From the NCBI GenBank assembly GCA_963837515.1, contig CAWINT010000002.1:372001-436000 (forward strand): DNA of 64,000 nt, read 5' to 3'. The notes under the pieces were generated by a model. It saw only the letters and a list, made by a program, of their open reading frames with translations. It was not told the DNA's origin and ran no database searches. This DNA is from RYN-230 sp963837515 (GTDB taxonomy: Bacteria; Actinomycetota; Actinomycetes; Streptosporangiales; Streptosporangiaceae). The translations under genes were made by a program, and so were the position numbers. Below are positions 33,518 to 43,988 of the stretch, one piece after another. Each line of letters opens with the position of its first letter. Positions within the stretch are counted from its first letter, which is position 1.

Positions 33518-33548
33518 CAGGCCCCTCCGGCGCCACCGGAGGGGCCTG
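33518..33548 (+). terminator. terminator-like hairpin after groEL
   Basis: CAGGCCCCTCCGG (33518-33530) pairs perfectly with CCGGAGGGGCCTG (33536-33548) around a five-base loop, 35 bases after the groEL stop. No T-run follows, as is common for actinobacterial terminators. Confidence 0.8.
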
Positions 33549-33550
33549 CG

Positions 33551-33670
33551 GCGTTCCGGGACCGGGGGCCCGGGTGGCCGGCGGCGCTCCGGAACGGGAC
33601 GGCGATCCACCGCGTTCCGGGACCGGCCCGGGACGGCCGGCGGCGCTCCGGAACGGGGCGGCGGTCCACC
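33551..33670. repeat. two ~60-bp direct repeats between groEL and the sigma gene
   Basis: Unit 1 (33551-33611) and unit 2 (33612-33670) both run GCGTTCCGGGACCGG ... GGCCGGCGGCGCTCCGGAAC ... TCCACC and differ by a two-base indel plus a few substitutions. Each unit contains inverted GTTCCGG/CCGGAAC arms, so each can fold. Confidence 0.75.
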
Positions 33671-33689
33671 GCCCAATTCCCGGGCATTA

Positions 33690-33855
33690 GGCCGCGAAAG
33701 CGGGCACACCGAGAACGATCAATTACGATCAGTAATCGTATCGACTACGCTTAGTGATTGTTTATTCAGAGCGTGTTCGTGTGGTACATCAATGTGACCT
33801 TTCCGTTGCCTACTTTTATGAGGGCACCCCCCGTTTTCCTGGGCATCATGCAGTC
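33690..33855 (+). promoter_or_regulatory. AT-rich control region of the sigma factor gene
   Basis: With the repeats above, this completes a 373-base gap after groEL. The region is strikingly low in G+C for this window. It contains the inverted TACGAT-cagta-ATCGTA (about 33724-33740), a TTTATTC stretch, and TGTGAC (33793-33798) 17 bases before TTATGA (33816-33821) as a candidate promoter. Composition and dyad suggest a regulated promoter. The exact elements are uncertain. Confidence 0.5.
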
Positions 33856-34692
33856 GTGAGCAACGCACGCATCTGGGCTGTGACCAGCGGTGCCGTATCA
33901 GAGGACCGGCTGGCGGGGGGGCACACGGCGGGCCAGCGGGCACCGGCCAGCGCGGTCCCCGCCGCGCGGACGCCAGCGGAAGCGGTCCGGACGCCTGCCC
34001 GCAGCATGGTCCCCGAGCAGTGGGCGCCCGAGCCAGCGGCCGCGCCGGGGGTCGGCGAATCAGCGCCGGAGCCCGGCGGACCGGGGCGGGAACCGGGCGG
34101 CCTGGACGCCGAGCAGGAGGCCATGGGTCCCGGGCTGGGCGCCTTCGCCGACCTGGCGGCCAGGGCGGTCCGCGGGCAACCGGGCGCCGTCGAGGCGTTG
34201 CTGCAGCGGATCCGCCCCATGGTGGTCCGGTACTGCCGGGCCCGGCTCGGCCGGGTCGCCGGCCACTACTACGTGGCGGACGACGTAGCTCAGGAGGTAT
34301 GCCTGGCAGTGCTGGCCGCGCTGCCTCGCTACCGGGACATGGGCCGCCCATTCGCGTCCTTCGTCTTTGGCATTGCCTCGCACAAGGTCGCCGACGCGGT
34401 GCGCGCTGCGTCGCGGCTCGCGGTGCCGTTCGAGGACCTGCCCGACGGCCCGGATGACCGGCCGGGTCCCGAAGAGACCGTCGTGGCCCATATTGAGGCG
34501 GAAAGGGCCAGAGCGCTCTTGGCGCAGCTGCCTATTCACCTCCGTGAACTGCTAATACTACGCGTCGTAACGGGTCTGTCGGCCGAGGAAACGGGTAACG
34601 TACTGGGTATGTCAGCAGGAGCGGTGAGGGTTGCGCAGCACCGGGCGCTGGCCCGGTTGCGGGCGATCGCGGTCGAGGAGCCGATTGCGTGA
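33856..34692 (+). CDS. shbA: RNA polymerase sigma factor, SigD/ShbA type
   Basis: Region 2 is seen in VAGHYYVADDVAQEVCLAVL and ALPRYRDMGRPFASFVFGIASH. Region 4 is seen in LLAQLPIHLRELLILRVVTG, LSAEETGNVLGMSAGAVRVA and QHRALARLRAIA. The first 90 or so residues are Pro/Ala/Glu-rich and not conserved. The position between groEL and guaB, followed by an overlapping RsdA-like gene, matches mycobacterial sigD and streptomycete shbA; ShbA is known in S. griseus to drive hrdB. GTG 33856 is the chosen start. In-frame GTGs at 33754 and 33880 are alternatives. The symbol is by synteny. Confidence 0.85.
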   Translation: MSNARIWAVTSGAVSEDRLAGGHTAGQRAPASAVPAARTPAEAVRTPARSMVPEQWAPEPAAAPGVGESAPEPGGPGREPGGLDAEQEAMGPGLGAFADLAARAVRGQPGAVEALLQRIRPMVVRYCRARLGRVAGHYYVADDVAQEVCLAVLAALPRYRDMGRPFASFVFGIASHKVADAVRAASRLAVPFEDLPDGPDDRPGPEETVVAHIEAERARALLAQLPIHLRELLILRVVTGLSAEETGNVLGMSAGAVRVAQHRALARLRAIAVEEPIA

Positions 34693-35227
34693 GCACGGGG
34701 CGCGGACCCGGGGCGCCTGGCATCACCCCTGGCCTTGAGTTCACTCGCGGGCGGGGAGGCCCAGGCGGGACGGGACATGAGGCCGTCGATCTCAGCGAGA
34801 TCCGGCGGTCGGACGAACTGATCAACCGCCTCGCAGCCCGCCGGTGTGTCCCGTGGGGGTCGTCCCGCCGGGACAACACAGATTCGGCCGTTTCCGTGCT
34901 GGCCGCGCTGACGGCCGACGTGGACAGTGTGCCGACTCCGGCCCGCCGGCCCGCGGCCGGCCGGCCGCGGCCGGCCGGCCCGCGGCCCGCCGGGATGTGG
35001 TGCAGCCCCGCCGGGCGGCGCGGCAGGCGATGGCGGGCGGCTCCGCCCGGGACGTGGCGGCCTGGGTGCGCGCCGCCGTCGCGGGTGCGGTGGTCGCCGG
35101 GCTGGCGGGGACCACGAGCCTGATCGCGGCCAGCGTGCTGGCCCGGCTCTACCGGCTCACCGGGGGACGGGCCGGGGCGGCCGCCCGTGGCTGGGCGGCG
35201 CCGTCCCGGGCGCGCCGCTACCGTTGA
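34689..35227 (+). CDS. rsdA: anti-sigma factor of RsdA type, reading frame interrupted
   Basis: The first 80 or so residues include VDLSEIRRSDELINRLAARR and DSAVSVLAALTADVD, matching the RsdA sigma-binding region that captures SigD. A membrane helix expected in such proteins (VRAAVAGAVVAGLAGTTSLI) is present downstream but in the frame one base earlier. The two parts join if one base is missing in the low-complexity GGCC-rich stretch at about 34945-35030. The GTG overlaps the sigma stop (GTGA), so the pair is translationally coupled. Family assignment is by pattern; whether the break is real is unknown. Confidence 0.7.
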
Positions 35228-35370
35228 TCGCGCCCGGCCGGCTGGCCCGGCGCAGCGGCGATGCTGGCGCGCAGGCAGCGTGGCACGAACCACGTCCGGC
35301 GCGGGCCACCGCGGCCGCCGGGCGGCTCTAGACTGGGGAGATCCCCGCAGCCATCCGCCTGGAAGGTGTC

Positions 35371-36861
35371 ATGAGCGACGACGGCAAGTTCGCCCCACCG
35401 GCCCTCACCTTCGATGACGTGCTGCTGCTGCCCGCGCTTTCCGACGTCATGCCGAGCGAGGCCGACACGACCGCCCGGCTCAGCCGGCGGCTCACGCTGA
35501 ATGTGCCGCTGCTCTCCTCGGCCATGGACACCGTCACCGAGGCGCGGATGGCCATCGCCATGGCCCGCATCGGCGGCGCGGGCGTGCTGCACCGCAACCT
35601 GTCCGTGGAGGAGCAGGCGCAGCAGGTTGACATGGTGAAGCGGTCCGAGGCAGGCATGATCACCAATCCGGTGACCTGTGGGCCGGATGCCACCGTGGCC
35701 GACGTGGACCAGCTATGTGCCCGCTACCGCATTTCCGGGGTGCCGGTCACCAGCCCGGACGGCGTTCTGGTCGGCATCGTGACCAACCGGGACATCCGCT
35801 TCGTCGGCGACCACAGCCGCCGGGTGGCGGATGTGATGACCCCCATGCCGCTGGTCACCGCGCCGGTCGGAGTATCCAGGGATGACGCCTTCGCGCTGCT
35901 GCGCCAGCACAAGGTGGAGAAGCTGCCGCTGGTCGACCCGGCCGGGCGGCTGCGCGGCCTGATCACTGTCAAGGACTTCACCAAGAGCGAGAAGTTCCCG
36001 AACGCCACCAAGGACGCGGCGGGGCGCCTGGTAGTCGGGGCCGCGGTCGGCGTGGGGGCGGACGCCAAACGCCGGGCCCAGGCCCTGGCCGAGGCGGGCG
36101 CCGACTTCCTGGTCGTGGACACGGCGCACGGACATTCTCAGCCGGTCCTGGACATGGTGGCCGAGCTGAAGGTGAACCTCAAGGTCGAGATCATCGGCGG
36201 CAACGTGGCCAGCCGGGCGGGGGCGCAGGCGCTCATCGACGCCGGGGCCGACGGGGTGAAGGTTGGCGTGGGGCCCGGATCCATCTGCACCACCCGGGTG
36301 GTGGCCGGGGTGGGCGTCCCGCAGGTGACGGCCATCTACGAGGCGGCCCAGGCGGCCCGGGCCGCGGGCGTCCCGCTCATCGGGGACGGCGGGCTGCAGC
36401 ACTCCGGGGACATCGCCAAGGCCATCGCCGCGGGCGCGGACGTCGTCATGCTCGGCAGCCTGCTGGCCGGCTGCGAGGAGGGGCCGGGCGAGATGGTGTT
36501 CATCCACGGGAAGCAGTACAAGCTGTACCGCGGCATGGGCTCGCTCGGCGCGATGCGCAACACCGAGCGGGGCCGGTCCTACTCCAAGGACCGCTATTTC
36601 CAGGACGACGTGCTGCGCGAGGACAAGCTGGTCCCCGAGGGGGTGGAAGGCCAGGTCCCCTACCGCGGCCCGCTCGCCGCGGTGGCCGGGCAGCTGGTCG
36701 GCGGGCTGCGCGCGGCGATGGGCTACTGCGGCGCGCATACCATCGCCGAGCTGCAGCAGGCCCGGTTCACCCAGATCACCGCGGCCGGGCTGGCCGAGAG
36801 CCATCCGCACGACGTCGAGATGACGGCGGAGGCCCCCAACTACACCCGGCGCTCACGCTGA
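35371..36861 (+). CDS. guaB: IMP dehydrogenase
   Basis: NAD-dependent oxidation of IMP to XMP, first step to GMP. The TIM barrel carries the catalytic Cys in GPGSICTTRV, the IMP loop GDGGLQHSGDIAKA and the flap RGMGSLGAM. Two CBS domains are inserted at about residues 95-210 (MITNPVTCGPDATVADVDQL, VADVMTPMPLVTAP). It is 496 residues. TAGACT (about 35332) could be the -10 of its promoter; GGAAGGTG precedes the ATG. Its stop overlaps the guaB3 ATG by one base. Confidence 0.97.
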   Translation: MSDDGKFAPPALTFDDVLLLPALSDVMPSEADTTARLSRRLTLNVPLLSSAMDTVTEARMAIAMARIGGAGVLHRNLSVEEQAQQVDMVKRSEAGMITNPVTCGPDATVADVDQLCARYRISGVPVTSPDGVLVGIVTNRDIRFVGDHSRRVADVMTPMPLVTAPVGVSRDDAFALLRQHKVEKLPLVDPAGRLRGLITVKDFTKSEKFPNATKDAAGRLVVGAAVGVGADAKRRAQALAEAGADFLVVDTAHGHSQPVLDMVAELKVNLKVEIIGGNVASRAGAQALIDAGADGVKVGVGPGSICTTRVVAGVGVPQVTAIYEAAQAARAAGVPLIGDGGLQHSGDIAKAIAAGADVVMLGSLLAGCEEGPGEMVFIHGKQYKLYRGMGSLGAMRNTERGRSYSKDRYFQDDVLREDKLVPEGVEGQVPYRGPLAAVAGQLVGGLRAAMGYCGAHTIAELQQARFTQITAAGLAESHPHDVEMTAEAPNYTRRSR

Positions 36862-37988
36862 TGACGGCCGTGGAGATCGGCCGGGGCAAGAGCGGCCGCC
36901 GCGCCTACCCGCTCGACGAGATCGGCATCGTGCCGTCCCGGCGGACCCGCGACCCGGAAGAGGTCTCGGTGGCCTGGCAGATCGACGCCTACCGGTTCGA
37001 GATGCCGCTGGTCGTCTCGCCGATGGACAGCGTCGTCTCGCCGGCCATGGCCGCGCAGATCGGCGGCCTCGGTGGGCTGGCCGTGCTCGACCTGGAGGGC
37101 CTGTGGACGCGGTACCCGGACCCGGAGCCGATCCTGGCCGAGATCGCCGAGCTGAGCGACGAGTCCGCGACCCGGCGGCTGCAGCAGATCTACGCTGAGC
37201 CGATCAAGGAGGAGCTGATCGGGCAGCGGATCGAGGAGATCCGGGCGGCCGGGGTCACGACCGCGGCCCGGCTGTCGCCGCAGCGCACCGTCCGGTACTA
37301 CAAGACCGTCATCGACGCGGGCGTGGACATCTTCGTGATCCGGGGCACCACGGTGTCCGCCGAGCACGTGTCCGGCCGGGCCGAGCCGCTCAACCTCAAG
37401 CAGTTCATCTACGAGCTGGACGTGCCGGTGATCGTGGGTGGCTGCGCCACGTACACCGCGGCGCTGCACCTGATGCGCACCGGCGCGGCCGGCGTGCTGG
37501 TCGGCTTCGGTGGCGGGTCGGGGCACACCACGCGCGCGGTGCTGGGCGTGGCGGTGCCGATGGCTACCGCGATCGCCGACGTGGCCGCGGCCCGCCGGGA
37601 GTACCTGGACGAGTCGGGCGGCCGGTACGTGCACGTGATCGCGGACGGCGGGATGACCCGCAGCGGGGACATCGCCAAGGCGCTGGCCTGCGGTGCGGAC
37701 GCGGTCATGGTGGGTTCGCCGTTCGCCCGCGCGGCGGAGGCGCCGGGCCGCGGCTACCACTGGGGCAGCGAGGCCCACCACCCGGACCTGCCGCGCGGCG
37801 CCCGGGTCCGGATCGGCACGGTGGGCCCGGTCAAGCAGATCCTGTACGGTCCCTCGGACATCCCGGACGGCTCGCTGAACCTGATCGGCGCGCTCCGCCG
37901 CACGATGGCCACCTCGGGCTACTCCGACCTCAAGGAGTTCCAGCGGGTGGAGGTCGCGGTCACGCCGTACGCGCCGCGGGGCCGATGA
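36861..37988 (+). CDS. guaB3: GuaB3-family IMP dehydrogenase-related protein
   Basis: 375 residues, TIM barrel without CBS domains. It keeps the phosphate loop IADGGMTRSGDIAKALACGA, but the catalytic-Cys loop is GGGSGHTTRA rather than GPGSICTTR, so the nucleophile is missing and IMPDH activity is not expected by the normal route. This paralogue always follows guaB in actinomycetes; a role in purine interconversion has been proposed. ATG overlaps the guaB stop by one base. Confidence 0.93.
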   Translation: MTAVEIGRGKSGRRAYPLDEIGIVPSRRTRDPEEVSVAWQIDAYRFEMPLVVSPMDSVVSPAMAAQIGGLGGLAVLDLEGLWTRYPDPEPILAEIAELSDESATRRLQQIYAEPIKEELIGQRIEEIRAAGVTTAARLSPQRTVRYYKTVIDAGVDIFVIRGTTVSAEHVSGRAEPLNLKQFIYELDVPVIVGGCATYTAALHLMRTGAAGVLVGFGGGSGHTTRAVLGVAVPMATAIADVAAARREYLDESGGRYVHVIADGGMTRSGDIAKALACGADAVMVGSPFARAAEAPGRGYHWGSEAHHPDLPRGARVRIGTVGPVKQILYGPSDIPDGSLNLIGALRRTMATSGYSDLKEFQRVEVAVTPYAPRGR

Positions 37989-38012
37989 GGCGGCGATGCT
38001 AACGTTCGGGCT

Positions 38013-39744
38013 GTGATGGCCGGGGGGCGGGACACAGCGCGGCTGAACCCGGCCGGGCGGGCCGCCGCCCTGGACGCACTCAGCCAGGACGAGGTGCAGG
38101 TCCTAGTGGTGGGCGGCGGCGTGGTCGGCGCCGGTATCGCGCTGGACGCGGTGACCCGCGGCCTGTTCGACCGGCCTGCTGGAGGCCCGGGACTTCGCCT
38201 CGGGCACCTCGTCGCGGTCCAGCAAGCTGATCCACGGCGGGCTGCGCTACCTTGAGCACCTCAACGTGGACCTGGTCCGGGAGGCGCTGACCGAGCGGGC
38301 GCTGCTGCTGCAGCGGATCGCGCCGCACCTGGTGCGGCCGGTCCCGTTCCTCTTCCCGCTCACCCACCACCTGTGGGAACGGGCCTACGTCGGCACCGGG
38401 GTGACCGCCTACGACCTGCTGGGCTTCTCGCTCGGCCAGCCCCGCGGGCTGCCCGGGCACCGGCAGCTGACCAAGCGGGGCGCGCTGCAGCTGGCCCCGG
38501 CCCTCAAGCGGTCCGCCGTCACCGGGGCGCTGCAGTACTGGGACGCGCAGGTGGACGACGCCCGCTACGTAGTCGGCCTGATCCGCACCGCGGCCGGCTA
38601 CGGCGCCCAGATCGCCTCCCGGACCCAGGTCACCGGCTTCCTGCGGGAGGGGGAGCGGGTGACCGGGGTGCGCGCGGTGGACCTGGAGAGCGGCCGCCAG
38701 TTGCAGATCCGGGCGCAGCAGGTGGTCAACGCCACCGGCGTGTGGAGCGACGACGTGCAGGCGATGGTCGGCGGCCGCGGGGTGATCAACATCCGGGCTT
38801 CCAAGGGCGTGCACCTGGTGGTGCCGCGGGACCGGATCCAGTCCCGCACCGGCATCATCATGCGCACCCCGTCCAGCGTGCTGTTCATCATCCCGTGGGG
38901 GCGGCACTGGATCGTCGGCACCACCGACACCGACTGGTCGCTGGACAAGGCCCATCCGGCCGCCAGCCGGGCCGACATCGACTATGTGCTGGCCCAGGTC
39001 AACCGGGTGCTCGCGGTCCCGCTGAGCCGGGAGGACGTGGCCGGGGTCTACGCCGGGCTGCGCCCGCTGCTGGCCGGGGAGTCGGAATCCACGTCGCGGC
39101 TGTCCCGGGAGCACGTGGTGGCCCACCCGGTGCCCGGGCTGGTGATGATCGCGGGCGGGAAGTACACCACCTACCGGCTGATGGCCCGGGACGCCGTTGA
39201 CGCCGTGGTGCACGGGCTGGACTGGCGGGTGCCGGATTCGTGCACCCACGAGGTGCCGCTGGCCGGTGCGGACGGGTACGTGCCGCTGTGGAACGGGCGG
39301 CACCGGCTGGCCCGGTCCTCCGGGCTGCACGTGGCCCGGATCGAGCACCTGCTGCGCCGGTACGGCGCGCTGGCCACCGAGCTGCTCGACATGATCGCCA
39401 CCGACCCGGAGCTCGGTCGGCCGCTGACCGGGGCCGATGACTACCTGCGCGCCGAGATCAGCTACGCGGCCTCGCACGAGGGTGCCCGGCACCTCGATGA
39501 CGTGCTCGTCCGCCGGGCGCACATCTCCATCGAGACCTGGGACCGCGGCCTGTCCGCCGCGACCGAGGCCGCCGGGCTGATGGCCGGCCCGCTGGGCTGG
39601 GACGAGCGCCAGGTCGCCCGGGAGGTCGGGTACTACGAGGCGATGATCGCCGCCGAGCGGGCCTCCCAGGAGGCGCCCACCGACCAGGCGGCGGACGCGC
39701 TGCTGCTCGACGCGCCGGACATCGTCCCGGTCATCCCGGCCTAG
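38013..39744 (+). CDS. glpD: glycerol-3-phosphate dehydrogenase, reading frame interrupted
   Basis: FAD-dependent membrane-associated enzyme oxidising glycerol-3-phosphate to DHAP. The FAD fingerprint VLVVGGGVVGAGIALDAVTRGL is in the first frame. After about 38165 the sequence continues one base later as LLEARDFASGTSSRSSKLIHGGLRYLEH and the rest of the protein (VNATGVWSDDVQAM, GRHWIVGTTDTDW, MIAGGKYTTYRLMARDA). One extra T at 38166-38167 (CTGTTCG for CTGTCG) explains the break. TAACGT (38000-38005) lies seven bases before GTG 38013, fitting a leaderless start. The stop lies in an 11-base tandem repeat. Confidence 0.9.
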
Positions 39745-39783
39745 CCCGGGCCTAGCCCGGGCCTAGCCCGGGCCTAGCCCGGG
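39740..39783. repeat. 11-bp tandem repeat at the glpD stop
   Basis: Four copies of CCTAGCCCGGG starting 39740, 39751, 39762 and 39773. The first copy supplies the TAG stop of glpD, so the array extends directly out of the coding end. GGGCCTAGCCC-like dyads recur every helical turn. Confidence 0.85.
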
Positions 39784-39857
39784 GGGACGACCCTGGACCC
39801 CCCGGGATCACCGGCCCGGCGAGACCCTCCTGCGGAGGGCCTCCCCGCACCGGTCAA
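39778..39857. repeat. dispersed 80-bp repeat, copy between glpD and trpS
   Basis: Begins CCCGGGGGGACGACCCTGG, continues to CCCCCCGGGATCACCGGC, then a CCCTCC-TGC-GGAGGG hairpin and GGGCCTCCCCGCACCGGTCA. The first half is an inverted repeat (CCCGGGGGG with CCCCCCGGG). Same family as 28751-28915 and the ppc array. Confidence 0.8.
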
Positions 39858-39903
39858 ACGGTCCGCGGCACCCGCGGAAACCTCCCGGGACTAGGCTTAC
39901 CCC

Positions 39904-40977
39904 ATGTCCAGGCCACGCGTGCTGTCCGGCATCCAGCCGACGGCAGACTCCTTCCACCTCGGCAACTACCTGGGCGCGGTGCGCCAGTGGGTGGCGCTGC
40001 AGGACACCCACGACGCGTTCTACTGCGTGGTGGATCTGCACGCGATCACGGTGCCGCAGGACCCGGCCCAGCTGCGGCACCGCACCCGGGTCGCCGCCGC
40101 GCAGCTGTTCGCGGCCGGCCTGGACCCGGATCGCTGCACGGTCTTCGTGCAGAGCCAGGTGCCGCAGCACCCGGAGCTGGCCTGGGTGCTCGGCTGCCTC
40201 ACCGGGTTCGGCGAGCTGAGCCGGATGACCCAGTTCAAGGACAAGTCGGCCCGGGGCGGCGCGCACCAGGCCAGCCTGGGGCTGTTCAGCTACCCGGTGC
40301 TGCAGGCCGCCGACATCCTGCTCTACCAGAGCGATCAGGTGCCGGTCGGGGAGGACCAGCGGCAGCACCTGGAGCTCACCCGGGACCTGGCGATCCGGTT
40401 CAACCACCGCTACGGGGACACGTTCACCGTGCCCTCCGCCTACATCCTGGGCGGGGTCGCAAAGATCACCGACCTGCAGGAGCCGACCGCCAAGATGAGC
40501 AAGTCCTCGTCGTCGGCGGCGGGCATCATCGACGTGCTCGACGAGCCGGGCGCGATCCGCAAGAAGATCGCCCGCGCGGTCACCGACCCGGGCCGTGAGG
40601 TCCGCGCGGACGAGGCCGCCAAGCCCGGGGTGACCAACCTGCTGCGCATCTACGCCGCGCTGACCGGCGCGGAGGTCAGTGAACTGGAGTTCAGGTACGC
40701 CGGCTCCGGCTATGGGCAGTTCAAGAAGGACCTGGCCGAGGTGGTGGTGGGCACCCTGGCGCCCATCCGGGAGCGCACCGAGAAGTTCCTGGCCGACGAG
40801 GGTGAACTGGACCGGTGGCTGGCCCAGGGAGCGGCGCGGGCCCGCCACGTGGCGAGGGAGACCATGGCCGCGGTCAGTGACCGGGTGGGCTTCCTGCCGG
40901 CGGCGGACGCAGCAGCCTGGCCGGCCGGAAGCGGCCGTGCGGGTCCTTGGCGGCCAGCACCACCCGGTGGTTGCTAA
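39904..40977 (+). CDS. trpS: tryptophan--tRNA ligase
   Basis: Class I aminoacyl-tRNA synthetase charging tRNA-Trp. The HIGH-type signature is HLGN (SGIQPTADSFHLGNYLGAV), and KMSKS is present in PTAKMSKSSSS. GEDQRQHLELTRDLAIRFN is the tryptophan-site block. It is 357 residues, with a non-conserved Pro/Gly-rich last 25. There is no Shine-Dalgarno; TAGGCT (39892-39897) six bases before the ATG suggests a leaderless message. Confidence 0.97.
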   Translation: MSRPRVLSGIQPTADSFHLGNYLGAVRQWVALQDTHDAFYCVVDLHAITVPQDPAQLRHRTRVAAAQLFAAGLDPDRCTVFVQSQVPQHPELAWVLGCLTGFGELSRMTQFKDKSARGGAHQASLGLFSYPVLQAADILLYQSDQVPVGEDQRQHLELTRDLAIRFNHRYGDTFTVPSAYILGGVAKITDLQEPTAKMSKSSSSAAGIIDVLDEPGAIRKKIARAVTDPGREVRADEAAKPGVTNLLRIYAALTGAEVSELEFRYAGSGYGQFKKDLAEVVVGTLAPIRERTEKFLADEGELDRWLAQGAARARHVARETMAAVSDRVGFLPAADAAAWPAGSGRAGPWRPAPPGGC

Positions 40978-41088
40978 GCACTCGCGGCTTCGTTACGGCG
41001 CGTTGCCATGGGTGGTTGCCGCATCCGCCCGGTAACTGTGGGAAAGCTCTCGTAGGCGTTCTGGCGGGCCGGCGTTTAACCTTGCCTC

Positions 41089-42669
<1,581 letters not shown>

Positions 42670-42821
42670 GCCGGGCGGGACCGGATGCCGTCACCACCTA
42701 CGGTCACGCCGCGCCACCACCATCACGCACCGTTACGCACATTCCGGCGCCGGGTAACCGCTCTGGCTGCCCCGGGACCGGGCCCGGCCCACGGCATCGC
42801 CGACGAGCAAGGGAACCAGCC

Positions 42822-43988
42822 ATGGCCATCTGGTGGAATCCGTCCCGGGGCGCGACGCTCGGCGTCGAGTGGGAACTCCAGCTGATCGACGCCCGGAACA
42901 GGCTGCTGCGGCAGGACGCCCGGGAAGTGATCAGTGCGCTCCAGCCGTCCGGGGACGACGATACGGCGCCCAGGGTCCACGCTGAGCTGATGCAGTCCAC
43001 CGTCGAGGTGGTCACCGGGGTGTGCAGCACGGTGTCGGAGGCCGTGACTGACCTGGCCACGACAATTGCTCAACTTCAGCGGATCACCGACAGGCGCGGT
43101 ACGATGCTGGCCTGCGCCGGAACTCACCCCGTCAGCGATTGGCGGGATGCAAAGATGGCGCCCATTCAGCGCTATGCGGAACTCGTCGAGCAGATGCAGT
43201 GGCTTGCCCGCCGGATACAGACTTTCGGGGTGCATGTACACGTCGGGCTACGGGATGGCAGCAAGGCGATTCCGATCGTCAACGCACTGGCCGCTTATCT
43301 GCCGCACTTCCTCGCGCTGACCGCGTCGAGCCCGTTCTGGGGTGGGCACGACACCGGGCTCGCATCGAGCAGGGCGGTCATCTTTGGTGGGCTGCCGACC
43401 GCAGGGCCGCCGCACATGCTTGCGGACTGGACTGAGTTCGAGGAGTACATGGACACGCTGATGCGAGCCGGGACCATCCGGAGCATCAAGGAAGTGTGGT
43501 GGGATGTCCGGCCACATCCTGATTTTGGCACGGTCGAAATCAGGATGTTCGACGGCGTTCCCACACAGCGTGAGGTCGGCATGGCCGCGGCCCTGTCGCA
43601 GAGCCTGGTGCAGCTCCTCGACACCCAGCTTGACCGGGGGTACCGGCTGCCCAGCCAGCCGTCGTGGGTCATCCGGGACAACAAGTGGCGGGCGACCCGG
43701 TACGGCCTGGACGCCATCGTGATCACCAACGCCTCGGGATCCACCGCGCCGCTCCGCGACGAGATCTACGAACTGCACGCGGAGCTGCAGCCGGTCGCGC
43801 AGCGACTCGGGTGTATGGCGGAGCTGGACGTGGTGAGCGAAGTGCTGCAGCACGGCGCCTCCTACGAGCGGCAGCGTGCCGTGCTGGCCACTGGCGGGGG
43901 GCTGACGGACGTGGTGGACGCGCTGGTCACGGAGTTCGCCGAGGACCGGTTCGTCTGCGCGGGGGAGGACCGTGATGGCGGACCGTGA
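42822..43988 (+). CDS. carboxylate-amine ligase, YbdK/glutamate-cysteine ligase-2 family
   Basis: ATP-dependent ligase of the GCS2 family, 388 residues. LGVEWELQLIDARNRLL, the HAELMQSTVEVVTGVC segment, FGVHVHVGLRDG, WWDVRPHPDFGTVEIRMFDG are diagnostic. E. coli YbdK shows weak glutamate-cysteine ligase activity; in mycothiol-using actinomycetes the true substrate is unclear. The central part (about 43060-43560) has visibly lower GC than its neighbours. The 152-base gap before it shows no clear promoter. It overlaps the next gene by 14 bases. Confidence 0.9.
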   Translation: MAIWWNPSRGATLGVEWELQLIDARNRLLRQDAREVISALQPSGDDDTAPRVHAELMQSTVEVVTGVCSTVSEAVTDLATTIAQLQRITDRRGTMLACAGTHPVSDWRDAKMAPIQRYAELVEQMQWLARRIQTFGVHVHVGLRDGSKAIPIVNALAAYLPHFLALTASSPFWGGHDTGLASSRAVIFGGLPTAGPPHMLADWTEFEEYMDTLMRAGTIRSIKEVWWDVRPHPDFGTVEIRMFDGVPTQREVGMAAALSQSLVQLLDTQLDRGYRLPSQPSWVIRDNKWRATRYGLDAIVITNASGSTAPLRDEIYELHAELQPVAQRLGCMAELDVVSEVLQHGASYERQRAVLATGGGLTDVVDALVTEFAEDRFVCAGEDRDGGP

